Both the position numbers and the translations under genes were made by a program. A stretch of DNA of 64,000 bases from Rhopalosiphum padi (taxonomy: Eukaryota > Arthropoda > Insecta > Hemiptera > Aphididae): contig NC_083598.1 in assembly GCF_020882245.1 (NCBI RefSeq), forward strand, positions 66,563,858 through 66,627,857, in the 5' to 3' direction. The notes under the pieces were generated by a model. That model did no database searches and was not told where the DNA came from. It saw only the letters and a program-made list of their open reading frames with translations. Numbering within the stretch: the stretch's first letter is position 1; each line of letters starts with the position of its first letter. Shown one piece after another: positions 1 through 12,670 of this stretch.

Positions 1-504
1 GCGTCAATTGACTACTTAATATAAAATAATTACTATACGATATATTATAGTGAAATCCCACAATGATTGTACTGCAATCGTGAAATTGTTTAAATAGTAT
101 TTTTATTTTTTTGTATTCCCATCGGTCAATATATTATACTGAGAGAGATAGATATTGCATAGATAGATAGTACATGATAACGGTGATGCTCATTATTTCT
201 ACACAAAATAATTTAATTTTCTGAAAAAGTTCATTTGTTTTTATCCTTGTGTTTGTTAGTAATTCTATTCATCATATTATATTGATTTTTATAACAACTA
301 CGATTACTGATTACATGCCTGCACAAACAAACATAAATTACTATATCTACTGTTGACGATTATGATAATTAAAATTACTGATAGTATTATGGAGATGATT
401 ATGGTTGTAATAATAATAACTATACAAATAATTTTTGCATAGTCATTGAAAGTTATTTGGCCAGTTATTACGACAGGTTGAAAATATTATTTTAAAGTGG
501 TCAG

Positions 505-550
505 TTCATTGATGTAACCAGGATTTTGTTGATAAGGGTGGTGGGTTCAA
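505..550 (+). mobile_element. Terminus of a CAGTGGCGTAGCC-type element
   Basis: ATTGATGTAACCAGGATTTT followed by AAGGGTGGTGGGTTCAA resembles the start of common insect elements (AGTGGCGTAGCCAGGATTTT-n-GGGGGGGTTCAA). A possible opposite end lies at about 1411-1475: a G-run (GGGGGGAGGGGGCG) and then CGCGCGCCCTTGGATGTTAC. If paired, the element is about 970 bp, but no coding remnant was found between. Confidence 0.35.
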
Positions 551-1860
551 TAAACAATTATTACTTTTATCTTGATTTGGTGACCATCTACAAGTATAGT
601 TCACAACAAGCAAATAAATCATAACTAGAGACCGAATTTATATGCTATATACGCCTAAAATCTTAAAGATAAAACGTTTTTATAATTTAATCAAAATAAT
701 TGTTTATAAACATAAATATTCTTATTTTTGTAAAAATATATGAAATACTGAAAAAAACAAATAAAAGTAACATTTTATACAAATTATAAAATAATAAATA
801 ATTACATTAATACTAATCTTTTAAAATTATTTAAACATTCATATTTAATTTATATTATGATTGTAATATATTGGAGTATATCGATTAATTATATTTTACA
901 TGTCACATGTGTGATTGTATACAGTACACAGTTACATACCTAAAATTCAGATTTATGAATTCAAAAAATAATAATAATTTTTTAAATAATAAAAATAAAA
1001 TCTAATTTTATGTAAGAGTAGAAACTGACAGAGGTCAAAAATATTTTTGCATTTTTTTTAAACCATTACATTTTTTTTTATAAAATATTCAAATTAAACC
1101 CCAATATAGCAATATATTCTTAAAACATATTACTTTGCATAAAATATTCTTGAACCTTGAAATATGCTTTTTTATGCCATAAAAAAATGTTGTATATTAG
1201 TTCATAGGAAAATGAACAGTCTGAAAGCTTATCCAATTAGAGTTGTATACTCTCAGTAAAAATATATAAAACCATAAAAATTCTGTCTCTAATAATAACC
1301 ATGTTTTATACAGGTAAAAACCTAGAAAATTTATGTACGTAGTGAAGATTTACTTATTTAGTAAGAAAAAGGGAAATATTTGAGTATTTAAAATGATTTA
1401 ATATTTTTAAACGGGGGGAGGGGGCGATAGTCCATACACTTCTTTTTAGTGCGCGCGCCCTTGGATGTTACAGTTTTGTAAGAAGATTCGCATTTTGTTT
1501 AGAGTATCAGAAAACAAAAAACGATAACGGATTGTTCTCTAAAAAATCTAAAATATATACGCGACAGCATCTCAAAACAAAAAACGTATATAACGTTATA
1601 AATCATAAAGATTTGGTTGAATCATCTCGAAAAAAAAATATATGTGTTCAAAACAATTTATTATGATATGCGATGGTGCTTAATAAACGCTTTTTTATCG
1701 ATTTCTCATTGTAAACGAACAAATTATTAATGATGAAAAGTTATCGAGAAAAATTTAAAAATCATTTGGCGTATTAACCTCAAATGTTATCGATTTTGAC
1801 ATGATAATATATCGTTCTTAAATAAATAGGTAGTTATTATTGTATCACAATAAATCTTGT

Positions 1861-1900
1861 GCTATAAAAGGCTCACTGCACTCCCATTTAAGGTCGTTAT
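1861..1900 (+). promoter_or_regulatory. TATA-box-like sequence GCTATAAAAGGC
   Basis: A textbook metazoan TATA box (TATAAAAG at 1863-1870). The expected start region 30 bases on (around 1893) reads AAGGTCGTT, not a strong insect initiator, and no coding frame follows (an ATG at 1929 stops after seven codons). In DNA this AT-rich it may be chance. Confidence 0.2.
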
Positions 1901-2268
1901 TGTTACAGTTTATCATACGCATAGCAATATGATAGAACTCCCGTTCGTATAGCCCAAGAATATTTTTATGGTTTGATAAAATTATACAAGACAAATCAAA
2001 TTGTTTGTATCTCGATTCTTGTTAATATAAAGAAAAATATCTTCGACAAAAAAAAAATAGATTCATATCCAAGGTATATTCAATGTGGTACTAATTAATC
2101 AAACTATTTAAAATTAAAATATAATTATCTTCAAAAGGGTAAATAATGTTATAGCTTAATTTTTAAAAAATTACTTTCTAACGTCAAATACTCGTATGTT
2201 GTCTTAATAGATTTTATTTATTTTTTTTAGTATAATACTACTATAAAAACTAGAGTAATTGTATAAAT

Positions 2269-2459
2269 CAGTGACGTATTTACGAGGGGAGATAAGGTAG
2301 ACATATATCCCCCCTTCACCCCATTTTTAACTTATTTGTATATGATTATAGTTTGTGTTTTTCCATTTGTCACTCTATCAGTGAAATGTTGAGACGTTTT
2401 GAATCGAAAATTTTAGCTATATTTCCTCCCCCCCAAAAAATCCTATATTCACCACCGGT
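2269..2459. mobile_element. Miniature element, CAGTGGCGTA type (probably hAT)
   Basis: The left end CAGTGACGTATTTACGAGGG and the reverse complement of the right end (CCGGTGGTGAATATAGGA) are related, and both are followed by runs of G/C (GGGG...CCCCCC and CCCCCCCC), as in the many insect elements that start CAGTGGCGTAGCCAGGG. GTATAAAT directly precedes the left end and GTATAAAAT lies four bases beyond the right end, close to an 8-bp hAT target duplication. No coding capacity. Confidence 0.55.
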
Positions 2460-3480
2460 AAAAGTATAAAATTGGTGTGTATATAATATGAAGTAAGACA
2501 ATTCTATTTTTTAAGACAAATTTAAATGTTAATAATCATTCGAATGAGATTTTGTGTTTCAATCGTTTATTTGAAAAGTATAAATTACTATTTTAATAAC
2601 ATATTCATAAGCTCTAGTTTTTCAACGGTTTTCTTTGCAAGAACTAAATCAAACAAAGTTCAAAAATTATTATATCATACGAATATTAACATAAGTTTCA
2701 GTCTGTGATCATCGTGTCACTGAACGAAATATAGTACTCGTGTTTGAAACTCAAATAATGTGTGTATCAAAAACTTAAATTATATAACACATTAAAAAGA
2801 AATAAGTATAACATTTGATTACTTATAGAAACGTATTATAAATTCGGCCGGAACATAAAAAAAAATCGTTTTCTTGTGCCACTTTCGTGTGTATAGGTAA
2901 TCAAAAGATCAGATATTGTGTACAACCTACCACGAATAAACATTATTTTTTACCTACAAAGAAAAACTCATAAACAAAAAGAAAGAAATTCTAAGTGTTA
3001 TAATATCTGACAAAACTTAGAATTTAATAATATTTGATTCGTATTATATAATAAATGTTTTACTAACATGGAATAACAATAATTTGTTTTATAAATTGAA
3101 CTATAAAGCATACCGTTTTAAGTTTGTATTAAATAAATTGGTAAAAGGTATACGTCATATCCTTTATATATTTTTATACGACTTTTTTTTACGAACTAAA
3201 ATAGTGTATATTTCCAGTCTAAATTTCAAAAATAATATACTATCTAATATATATATATTAGATCAATGCACAATATTATAATTTACTGAATATTATATCA
3301 TATGCTTTTTTAAGGTAAGGAGTGTACGACAAAAATAATAATTGGTTTAACGTGGCCATCTCGGTGAAATTATTTCCACCGGTGTATTACTGTCTTGCTC
3401 CTATATACCCGAAAGTATCACCTTAATTTATTTTTTACTACTAACACGATTGAAAAAATAGGAATCCAAAAAAATTGATT
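2460..3480. other. AT-rich desert
   Basis: Two frames of 60-65 codons (2526 and 3084, plus) are low-complexity Ile/Lys/Phe/Tyr sequence typical of chance in AT-rich DNA. No gene is supported. Confidence 0.6.
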
Positions 3481-4020
3481 ACTATTGAAATACAAACGTA
3501 GCGCCCGTCGCGAGTACATGCAAAGGAAATATATTATCATTCTCGGACCTTTGAACCCGGCCAAACGTATAACAATAAGCCAATGCACCGCGTGGACGTT
3601 TCGTACTTTGATTTCCCAATCGTTGGCTAGGAGGTTTGGTTGGTTGGTTACCTCTTATGCATACATATATACATATGAGTTTATAAAGGGTGTACCTGAC
3701 CTATATATTTATGTATCCTCTGTCTGGTCAATTTGTTACGGTCCGCGACCCGAGTTTATCGTGTATGCCGACCGACGAACGCCACGGTCCGACGCCGCAC
3801 TATCCATCGTCTCTCTAAATCTTTCGCTCGGCGCGATGACAGAGAGACCGCGAATATTTCAACTATACTATTACACTGACGACCGACCGCATGGTTATTG
3901 TACCTGACGTGCGAGTCCTCCTCAAACAGTCGAGTCCTAGTCAAACGACGACCAGTTGAAGACGGTTTGCGAACAATTTTCATAATTGCAAATCGGGAAA
4001 ACTTCTCGCGAGCCTTAAAA
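3480..4020. other. CpG-richer island with overlapping open frames
   Basis: Stands out from AT-rich flanks. Open frames run on both strands (plus 3485-3907, minus 4142-3756), both from non-ATG codons and without known domains. A TTTATAAAG box lies at about 3681, and two GTCGAGTCCT or AGTCCT blocks at 3910-3945. A promoter or untranslated exon is possible; not shown. Confidence 0.3.
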
Positions 4021-4139
4021 TTCATATACCCCCTCTCTACTACTAACAATACTTTGTTCAGTCGTGTGTACAATTTTAAACTTGGGTCGTTTTCTATATT
4101 GTTATATTTACGATGCCGTAATTTGATATCGTCATGACA

Positions 4140-5333
4140 CAATTTTTTTCGATATTGAATTTTTAAAACGAAACAATGATTTTTGCAACTATTTACATAA
4201 TATAATTATATTCATAGGATTAAAAAGTCGTACTCGAATGTCTACGTTAATTTTATTGAACGTAAGTAAAATTATTGAATTTTTATTTTTCATATTTTGA
4301 GCAATTTTTTTTTTTTGTTTTATATTAGAACCATAATTATATAACGTAAATCTCTTATTTGAATTTTACATAATGTACTCATAATATACTTATAACAAAC
4401 TAGACATCAAGCCTATCACATATTATAATTAATAAAATTATAATATTGTAGTATATCCGAATCAAAATCAATAATTCGGTAAATTGTAAGTACAGTTGTC
4501 TAAAAAGGTATTGCACAGATACACAACTTTATGGTGTTTAAAATGCTACCTATTAAATTTTCATGAAGTGATCCAACAGTTTAAAATCACTTTTTTATTT
4601 ATTATAAAAAATACTATTATAAATTATTGTATGTCTTATCACTATAGCAATATTATGGTTTACTTTTTTACATCGACTATTATAAAAATCTATACAATAT
4701 ACATTAAATAATTGGCTGATTAAGAACTAGCGTTAATGATAATTAATAGTTAATGTTACATATTATTACTGTGTAATTGTATTATTATCATATAAACAAA
4801 TTTGCGTCTAATTATTGATTGCTCAATATCTTATAAATATTTAATAAATAATTACTAAAAACTAGTAATACGTCATAAGCACCATTAAGGTACACATGTT
4901 TCTGACGTATACAATGTACAAAAATCCAGATACACTTTAAACAAAAACCAAAAATAATAAATCACTTATCCATATGCTAATGTGTGTTATCTCATTTATA
5001 GTTCAGGATAATTTAGCTAGTCCGTTCGCATTCGCACTACACCCAGTCGGAAATTATTTTTAAATGTCTAACATTAGCAAATCAGTTAAAAAAATAACTA
5101 TACGCTACATTATTTGGAACACAGTCATGTTGACGATTAAACGCACAGATTTTTCAACCATATATCTTTTGGACGAAACTGCAGTTAAAAGTTATAAAAA
5201 TTAGAATTTTTCAGTGAATAATGAAAGTGTAGGAGTTAACAACACTACAAATAATGATAATTTTTTATTTAAATTACAATTATTATTTTTCATTCGAATA
5301 ACAAAAATTATCAATGTTTAGATCAAGGGTCAT
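4140..5333. other. AT-rich desert
   Basis: One chance-like 71-codon frame at 4496. Nothing else recognised. Confidence 0.6.
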
Positions 5334-5501
5334 CAACCTTCTTAGGCATTAGGTCACCTATTATTTTTTAAATCCCATGGGCCGCATTCATAATGAAAAC
5401 ATGACATGTATTATGTGATTAAAAGTATATGCATGAAACGCTTAAAATGTGTTTTCTGGTCTCAAACAGAGATATAGCTAGCCGCGGGTTGAATACTACA
5501 G
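5334..5501. mobile_element. hAT-like miniature element
   Basis: The left end CAAGGGTCATCAACCTTC followed by GGTCACC and GGGCCGCATTC, and the right end GCCGCGGGTTGAATACTACAG, follow the layout of hAT-derived miniature elements (CAGGGGTCNNCAACC ... GGGCCGCGGGTTGNNGACCCCTG). The flanking 8-base blocks (GTTTAGAT and GTTCATCC) agree at only half their positions, so the target duplication is lost or was never there. About 168 bp with no coding capacity. Confidence 0.6.
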
Positions 5502-6864
5502 GTTCATCCCAGATATTATGTTAACGTTTTAATATTTAATTGTGAAACTTAACGAAACTTTTTTTTTATTACATTCAAGAATAGTATTAATAATAATAAT
5601 AAATTGTTAATTGTCAATTTTTAGCCTCTCGTGTACTATACTGTAGTAAATCATTTAATCTGTTGAGTTATAATTAATTTATAAACTAAATTTTTTATTT
5701 AAAATTAAATAAACTCCGTTTATAAACTATAATAAAATATTATATATACCAGAAGGTCGAAAATGAAAATAATTCAAAGCAATTAGAATTAGTTGTGAAT
5801 TTTGTTTTATATAAAAGCACTTCTGTGTAAATTTCAGAGATACTTCACACTTGAGATTTAGTTATACGAACTAGAAAATCAATACGGAGGTTTTGATTTG
5901 CGATTCGCTATTTCATTATTAATGATTTATGACACAGGTTTTTCGACAAAATAACGCACATATACAAAATTAATGGACTTTGAAATCGAATTTATCTCTA
6001 CTCAAAACACTAAACCATAGTTGGTAATAATTTAATGCACTTTGGGAGAGGGAAACTTCAAATAGCAGTATATTTCTTACACTGACCATATTACACAACT
6101 CTTCATAAGTCATTACATATATACTATAAATAGTACCACTGCAGCGCTCGGTTCTAATAAAGTATTCGCAGCGTCAATTGTTTAGTTAGGTAAATTATTT
6201 TTGGTTAAGATAGGTTCTTGTGCACACTAAAACATTTTTATTTGATAATTAGAGATGGTTTGAGCACAGATGTGATAAAATCAAAACGACATTAAGTGTG
6301 TATCTTCAATAAATTTCATTACATCCAAGTTATTAACCGTTTACTACGGTTTTGAAAGCTTTGTGCTAACAGGGAACTGTGCACCCAGTGAAATCGTTAG
6401 AACGCGGTTCTATTTCGCAATCATTAGTGTTCACTATAATATAAAAAAAAAACCAATAGTTTTGTGCTATAAAATTAAATACTTACCTATATTTGTTTTT
6501 ACCTAAAAGATCACTTTATTAAAAAATTATACGCTTAAAGTTTGATTAACTCGACCTGTAAATAAACTGGCATTATTAAGTATCGTATGGAAGATAGCCA
6601 AAACTTCGCTATAATCAATTGTTCGTCTTTTACGCGAATATGTCGTGTCATAAAAGTACCGAGAGTTGCCAAAACAAAAAATTAAATGGCACACTACCGA
6701 CATTACGGAAACTCATCAATTGTAACCAGCAATCCATATAAGCCGTCGTCGGGGAAACCTACATTTCTCAAAATGGTCACCGACTTCTCAAGCTTCGTTT
6801 TCGCAAGGATATATATTATCATTTACTCATTTATCTAGACAATATAGTTACATATATATATAGG
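5502..6864. other. AT-rich stretch without gene
   Basis: Patches at about 6140-6200 and 6560-6790 are less AT-rich but have no frame over 60 codons. Confidence 0.55.
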
Positions 6865-7330
6865 TATACAGGATGATTCACCAAGCAAGCATACCTCAAT
6901 TATTTCCTTTAATAATGAATTATTTTAATTCTGATATTTGTTTTACTATTACAAAATTATTAAGAATTTTTTATTCTACTAGTATTTGAAACTTGAAACT
7001 TCTGTTTTTAGTCGAGAACCCCTATTTTTACTGTACAATAAACTCATTAAATATATATATTTTTAATTTGAATGTACTTTTAATTCAAAATTCTATTATT
7101 TTTTCAGTTATTAAAATATTTATATTAAGGATAATAGATCTTAAAAATAATTTTACAGAGATATAAAATAGATTTAATATCGGATCTATTATTTATTATA
7201 CATTGAAAAATTATAAAAATTATAAATGTTGATATTGAACTACTAATATTCTCAAGAAAGTTAAATATGAATAACTGTATTGTCGAAGTAGAAAAATAAG
7301 ATGAGTATAAATGGTGAATCCCTCTGTATA
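6865..7330 (+). mobile_element. MITE, copy 1 of a three-copy family
   Basis: Imperfect terminal inverted repeats: left TATACAGGATGATTCACCA, right (reverse complement) TATACAGAGGGATTCACCA, differing at three positions. The interior is AT-rich and non-coding. The last 58 bases align clearly with the same end of the copy at 15035-15372 (shared TAACTG-ATT---GAAG... AAAATA... and the GGTGAA-C-CTCTGTATA end). At 466 bp it is the longest of the three; extra length is mostly simple AT sequence. Superfamily is not decided by the termini. Confidence 0.7.
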
Positions 7331-8330
7331 TAATACGTCGAAGAGTTGTTATCTGGATTACAGGCGTAATATACGTGTCACAGTTTTGAAATTATGGTTT
7401 ATACCTCAGCCGGATTTTGAAACGGCGACATCGGTCGATCCGATCCAACACGAAAATTTGTCAACACACGGCGTAGTCTACAGGGTATATTACGCATCTA
7501 TTACTATCGAAGACTGACGTATACGTATTGAAGATTTACGCCCGTTCGAGCAGAGTGCATAAATGATATCGCATTATTATCATTTACCGTCGTATTAAAT
7601 ATATATGCAAAATCCGCCATGAGTATTATACGAAACTTTGAACTATATATTCCGCCAACTGAATTCATATTTGTGTTGGCTCGCATCACGCGCTAATTAT
7701 TCACGCGTTCGCTGATAGAAAACGTTCTAAACTTTGTCCAATATCGAATAGCTATACTTCCTATAATAATCTACACGAAAAGTGTCGTAACACATTATAA
7801 TAATAGCCGGCAATCGAGAAGAATGCTCGTGGGCAAACTACCCGCTGTGATCAATTGCCACAGCCGCAATTATATACACGTCATACGACCTTTAGCGGTG
7901 TGTATTATTACTTACTTATTAAACAAGAACCGTTTGCATAACTTCAAAACTACCCAATTCGAACCGAAAACGACCCGTCGCACGCCGCCACCGTGGTAAA
8001 ACAATAATCGTTGCCATGTGATTAATGCGTTGTGTGTGCTCGACCGACGGCGGCAACACAGCGGCTCTACCACGGCCCTCGGCGAGACGTCACTCACATT
8101 ATTATTTTAACGAGCCATTCATCACACCGAAAGGACCTCACGTCTCGCCTTCTACGGTCCCGACTCGTCGCACACAAACGTCCGTGCGTGCACCCCCACG
8201 GATATATTGTACAGTTTATACCTTTCTCGATCGCGCTGGGCCAATAACGGTGTCCTCATATATATATACACCGCAGAAATACAAATGTTGCTACTTCGGG
8301 TTAGAAATTTTATCCGGTTCTAATATTTAT
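7320..8330. other. CpG-richer island
   Basis: Begins at the right edge of MITE copy 1 and is densest at 7970-8240. The longest frame is 8025-8339 (plus, starting TTG at 8025, about 104 codons), rich in Arg, Thr and Pro and overlapped by another plus frame and a minus frame. No domain. Possible regulatory DNA or exon fragment. Confidence 0.3.
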
Positions 8331-8519
8331 AATCAATAGAATGCGTTTAGTACTTTCAAACAATTTATTTAAAAAATATTAAAATACAAGTTCAGGTAAT
8401 GTTTCAAATCGATTGGTTTCAATAACCGATATTGCAGTGATAAGATTCCAGTCCCTGTAACGCTAAATACTTTATCATCAATCCACCCCTATGAACAACA
8501 CAATAAATGAATAACATTT

Positions 8520-8880
8520 ACACGCCTTGATCGTCCATAGAACGGAAGTAGGTAGGATGTAGAAGGACTTTCCTGCCGCTCGTCATAGTCAACTCGACCT
8601 GCGGCGGCATTATCGTGGGTTTAAATAAGAAGAGATATAAATATTTATAAGTAAATAAATCGGGTGGTTGTCGGCACAGTGAAGATTTTTCTCTCGCCGC
8701 GGCAAGAAGACGACTTGCATATTGTATGGATGTATGCGTATATGTGTGCCGCAGGGTGTACGCGCGCGCCGAACGGTTGAGATTTAAATATGACACAAAC
8801 GAAACACGATAATACCAAGTAATAGTGTCTCCTTGAAAGCGAAGAACGAGGATGATGCTTCGTTGGCGACGTCTCAGACA
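8520..8880. other. CpG-richer island
   Basis: On the minus strand an ATG near 8612 opens a 30-codon frame that ends in TAA near 8520 (begins Met-Pro-Pro-Gln, ends Asp-Asp-Gln-Gly-Val); a longer frame continues upstream of it. GCGCGCGC at 8761-8768. No known motif. It might be a terminal exon or 5' region of an unrecognised minus-strand gene. Confidence 0.25.
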
Positions 8881-10212
8881 TAACGTTGCTTTTTTTTCGC
8901 CTTTATATGTTTTTTTTAATTTTTTTTTTTAAGTTTTGAACACACAATAGCTGTAGGATCACAAGACGAATTTTCAGATAAAGAAAGAAAAAAATTAACG
9001 TATGTCTGTTTAAGAAAACATTCTATTCGTTTGCACGGTTTCAAATAATATTAATCTTAAGTATTATTCCTTTAGAATAACGATTATTTTGTTCATTTTC
9101 TTTTTTTTTCAACAACAAAACGAGACTGAAAAATATGTTACGACCACTAAACACATATTATTATTGAGTAGGTAAGTTAGATCAACCAAATCAACTAACC
9201 AATACCAATGTACAATAATAAATCATAAATTAATATTATCATCTAATTATTATGCTAAGCTATTTTCATTAATGTACCCACTGTAATATACTTACTAATA
9301 ACATAAACAAAACCTCAGGTATTATCATGTACGCAAAAATTCAAATCCAAATAGGTATTTTAGTGCATAGGTTACATTTAAATTTATCAAAGTTATTAAA
9401 CTAAGTAAAATTAGTTTTAATTGACTTTTTAACTAGAGGATTACTTAAAGTTTTTTGATGCAACGAACATTAAATTGAATGCTTGCAAAATCTAAAACAT
9501 GATTTTATACAAAAACAATATGTAATCGTATATAAATATACAAATATTTATAAGGAAACTCGGAACTTAGGCCGGTCATTTGAATCAAAAACCAAAAATG
9601 TTTATTAGTTCAATGACAAATGAACTACAACTGAGAAATGTAAAATTAAAACTCTCGAAACTACAGCTATTTGCTAATTCTAAATGCACGTGGGGCATAA
9701 TAATACAAGAGAAAAGAACAATAAAAGCTTTAATAAAATTTGACAATTTAACCCTCTAGTTAATAGGTTTGTTCATTATCAATTCACAGCGCGTTAATAT
9801 TACTGTCACGCTAATTTGACAATAGTAACATTTGTAACAGAGTTTATATTTATTCTATATAGATCAACAGATTAATAAAACCCAACTAATAATAAGTGTT
9901 ATATTAATAAAAACGTTATAACGGTAAACCAAAAATCTCATAATTCATATTGAAAAGTAAACTATTAAAAATAGCCATAGTTATAACACTTATAACCAAA
10001 GCCATATTAAAGGATATAGGGATAGGTTCACTGTATAGATTATTTTAAGGGACAGTGAAATTATGAAGGTAACTGTTAGATTCTGAGTGAAGGTATTTAT
10101 TGGTTTTACAATGATATAATTATAGGTATTATTTATTTTGTGGTCTTCACTTTTTGGAGTATAACATTACGTCTAAATTCAATCTTCTATTTTAATACGG
10201 CGATTTATAATA
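8881..10212. other. AT-rich desert
   Basis: T-runs at 8890-8935; no coding or element signature before the Tigger-type element. Confidence 0.6.
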
Positions 10213-10712
10213 CAGTAGATTATTGTTATTTCGAATCTCAAGTAAAACAAAAAACAAATTGAGATTTTGGAAAATTCGAGACATCGAAGTGTATTAGATT
10301 TTATATAAAAATAATAAAATAATGATAAAATATTTTAATAAATCAATTTTTTTTAAATAAAATCTATCATTAAAGTTTGTTTTCATTACTTTTGCCTTCT
10401 ATGGTATCTTCCAAACTGAATAATGCAGAAAAGCCGACATCTTCCTCACCAGTAGTAATCTCAACAAAATGTCTTTATGTTTTTAAAGCATGTCTATCTT
10501 GTTAAATTGCACAATTTTCTGTTCTTAGTTTCTTACCGTAATAAAAATAATATTTGTGTACTCGAGATAATGAAAAACGATTAATTTTATTTCGAATTAT
10601 TGAGAGTGAAACGGTATAGAGTGTAATGGTAGTTTTAAGGGGATTTTAATGTATCTCGAACGATAATGAAAAATTCGAGATAACGACGTTCAGCATAACA
10701 AGAATCTACTAC
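10213..10712. mobile_element. Non-autonomous pogo/Tigger-type element
   Basis: The left end CAGTAGATTATTGTTATTTC and the reverse complement of the right end (TAGTAGATTCTTGTTATGCT) agree at about 19 of 27 positions over the compared termini. The left end is preceded by TA, the target of this superfamily. Subterminal motifs of the type TCGAGATAAYGA or TTCGAATTATTGAGAG recur at 10561-10610 and 10655-10690, as is usual in Tigger elements. On the minus strand at about 10380-10475 there is a short open stretch (VEITTGEEDVGF, LEDTIEGK) that could be a leftover of an acidic transposase C-terminus; this is weak. The element is about 500 bp, too short to code for a transposase. Confidence 0.65.
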
Positions 10713-11930
10713 TTATAATAAATTTAATAAAGTATGTAACTACTTCCGAAGTCAAAAAAATAAAACACCTAATTTACTCAATAATCTGTATATAATATAT
10801 AGATCATAATTATAAATAAATAACTAATAACTCTTGACGAAGGCCACATCATTATGATACTGTTTATTTATTTATATTAATATCGATTAAATTTGCTGTG
10901 TACAGGTTTTAATAAATAAACTAACAAAAAACGATGTTTAAAAAAAAAAAAGATCATTATCAATATAAATATGTAAATAAAAATATATCCTTCGAAATAT
11001 ATACTGACAGAGCGTCTCCGTTAAAATCGTTTTTCCTGTGCAATGATTTATCGTTGAATTTAAATTTAACACAATCCATTATAGTGACCTACTTAATATC
11101 GAAATACACTCGACGTATACTATACAGCAGACCTAATTCTGTGTTTTTATTATTTATGAAATAATAAAATACGTGTATATTCCATAAAAATGTATGCCTA
11201 CCGAGAATACATTTCTAATCGATTTTTATTCTAAAGTTATTCGATATCCACTCAATTCCCGTGGTGTGAACTTCTTTTTGATTACGAAATAATGGAATCG
11301 TTAAGTGTAAATGTGTCTATTAAATCCGTATACTACCACAGAGGCTAACGCTGAACTTAAAAAGGGATTATGATGCCTTTGGGAGAACTTTGATAAGTAT
11401 GGATGAAAATATTTTAGTTAAGTATTTTTTTTCATTTTTATTCTTCTTTAATATATTTTTTTAATGTAAAAAAACAACAAAAGAAGTTTATAGATACTAT
11501 ATTTTGTAAATATAGACAAAGTTAAGAGTTACATATTACATAATGCCATATAAAGTTGTTGCAAAAAAACTTTCAACAATGTTAGCTAAATCGTAAAATC
11601 GATTTCTTTTTCTTTTTAAACAAATACGTTTTATCAACGATGCAAATTGTTTAAAATATTTATTAGTATCCGTTGAAATTTAAATAGAAACGATTTTATT
11701 TTTAAATTCAAAGCCGAAGAGAAATAAGTGCATTTATAGTTAACTTGTTTAATTTTTTCATGTTTAGGATATTGATCGCATATTTTGTACATTGCCGTTT
11801 ACCTACATAATACCTTGTTCGGGTCTATCAATGAATTATACTTTTTTCCCGTATTCTATACGTTTATATAAATAAAAACAAATATAAAACAACACGTATG
11901 TCTAACAATGTCAGAATTATATTATACTAG

Positions 11931-12116
11931 ATGCGTTTTGATGTTTCGAGTCGTTTTAAGAACGTGACGATGGTTAATCGCTTTTCAAACGTAAAAATAA
12001 GGAAAATCCAGACACGCCTCGGTGACCCCTGCAGTGCCAAAATCACCGAACGAATCCCGCGAGACAAAAATCTCAGCCGCTTTAAAACAAAAACCCGACA
12101 CCGAAATCCCGTGTAA
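11931..12116 (+). CDS. Unrecognised 61-codon basic open frame
   Basis: ATG to TAA, rich in Arg and Lys, lying in a small island whose third codon positions are often G or C (for example the run around 12010-12080). Flanks are AT-rich. An inverted repeat (TCGGTGA 12019-12025, TCACCGA 12043-12049) lies inside. No domain is recognised; a structured noncoding or regulatory segment is as likely. Confidence 0.15.
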   Translation: MRFDVSSRFKNVTMVNRFSNVKIRKIQTRLGDPCSAKITERIPRDKNLSRFKTKTRHRNPV

Positions 12117-12636
12117 ACAAATTATAATTCAATTTAAACTTTCCCAGAAAAATATGGAACATTGGAACGTATAGCATCACTATATTATGTCGTTTTGGTC
12201 ATGATAATTATGCATAGTATTATAGTTTATTACGAAGAATATAATAAAAATAATATATACCAGTACTAGTAAATAGATAGAAAACCAGTCTGGGGTTATG
12301 AAAACTTTAATTTTTTTCTGCTCGGAAGGATATAATTTACATTAATATGGTTTATATTGCGAATAAAAAAAATTTAAATCCCAAAATTATTTCACAAAAC
12401 TGTTCATTTTTGATAATAAATTACTACGTCAATGGTATACGATGGCCGAATTTTTTTAAATATTGTTATTTACATATTACATATACTTTTACAATTTATA
12501 AATAATAGTTATAATATATTACAACAAGCGTCAAGCAGTGTTGCTATTATTAGTAACATCATAAATTAAAATCATAATCAGTTGTTACTTTCTAGTGTAT
12601 AGTGTGCATTATATTTTGAATAACAACAATGATGCG

Positions 12637-12640
<4 letters not shown>

Positions 12641-12669
<29 letters not shown>
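12641..12669. repeat. AT dinucleotide microsatellite
   Basis: Uninterrupted (AT) tract of about 14 units. Confidence 0.95.

Positions 12670-12670
<1 letters not shown>

Larger units (their letters stand above)
1..2268. other. AT-rich desert
   Basis: No gene seen. Holds the element terminus at 505, the G-rich block at 1411-1475 and the TATA-like site at 1861. The rest is simple AT sequence with A or T runs. Confidence 0.6.

Noticed and set aside
3485..4142. 140-codon plus and 128-codon minus frames overlapping each other
   Set aside because: Both begin at non-ATG codons and overlap on opposite strands in a stop-poor CpG-richer island. No domain, splice pair or conserved motif was seen.
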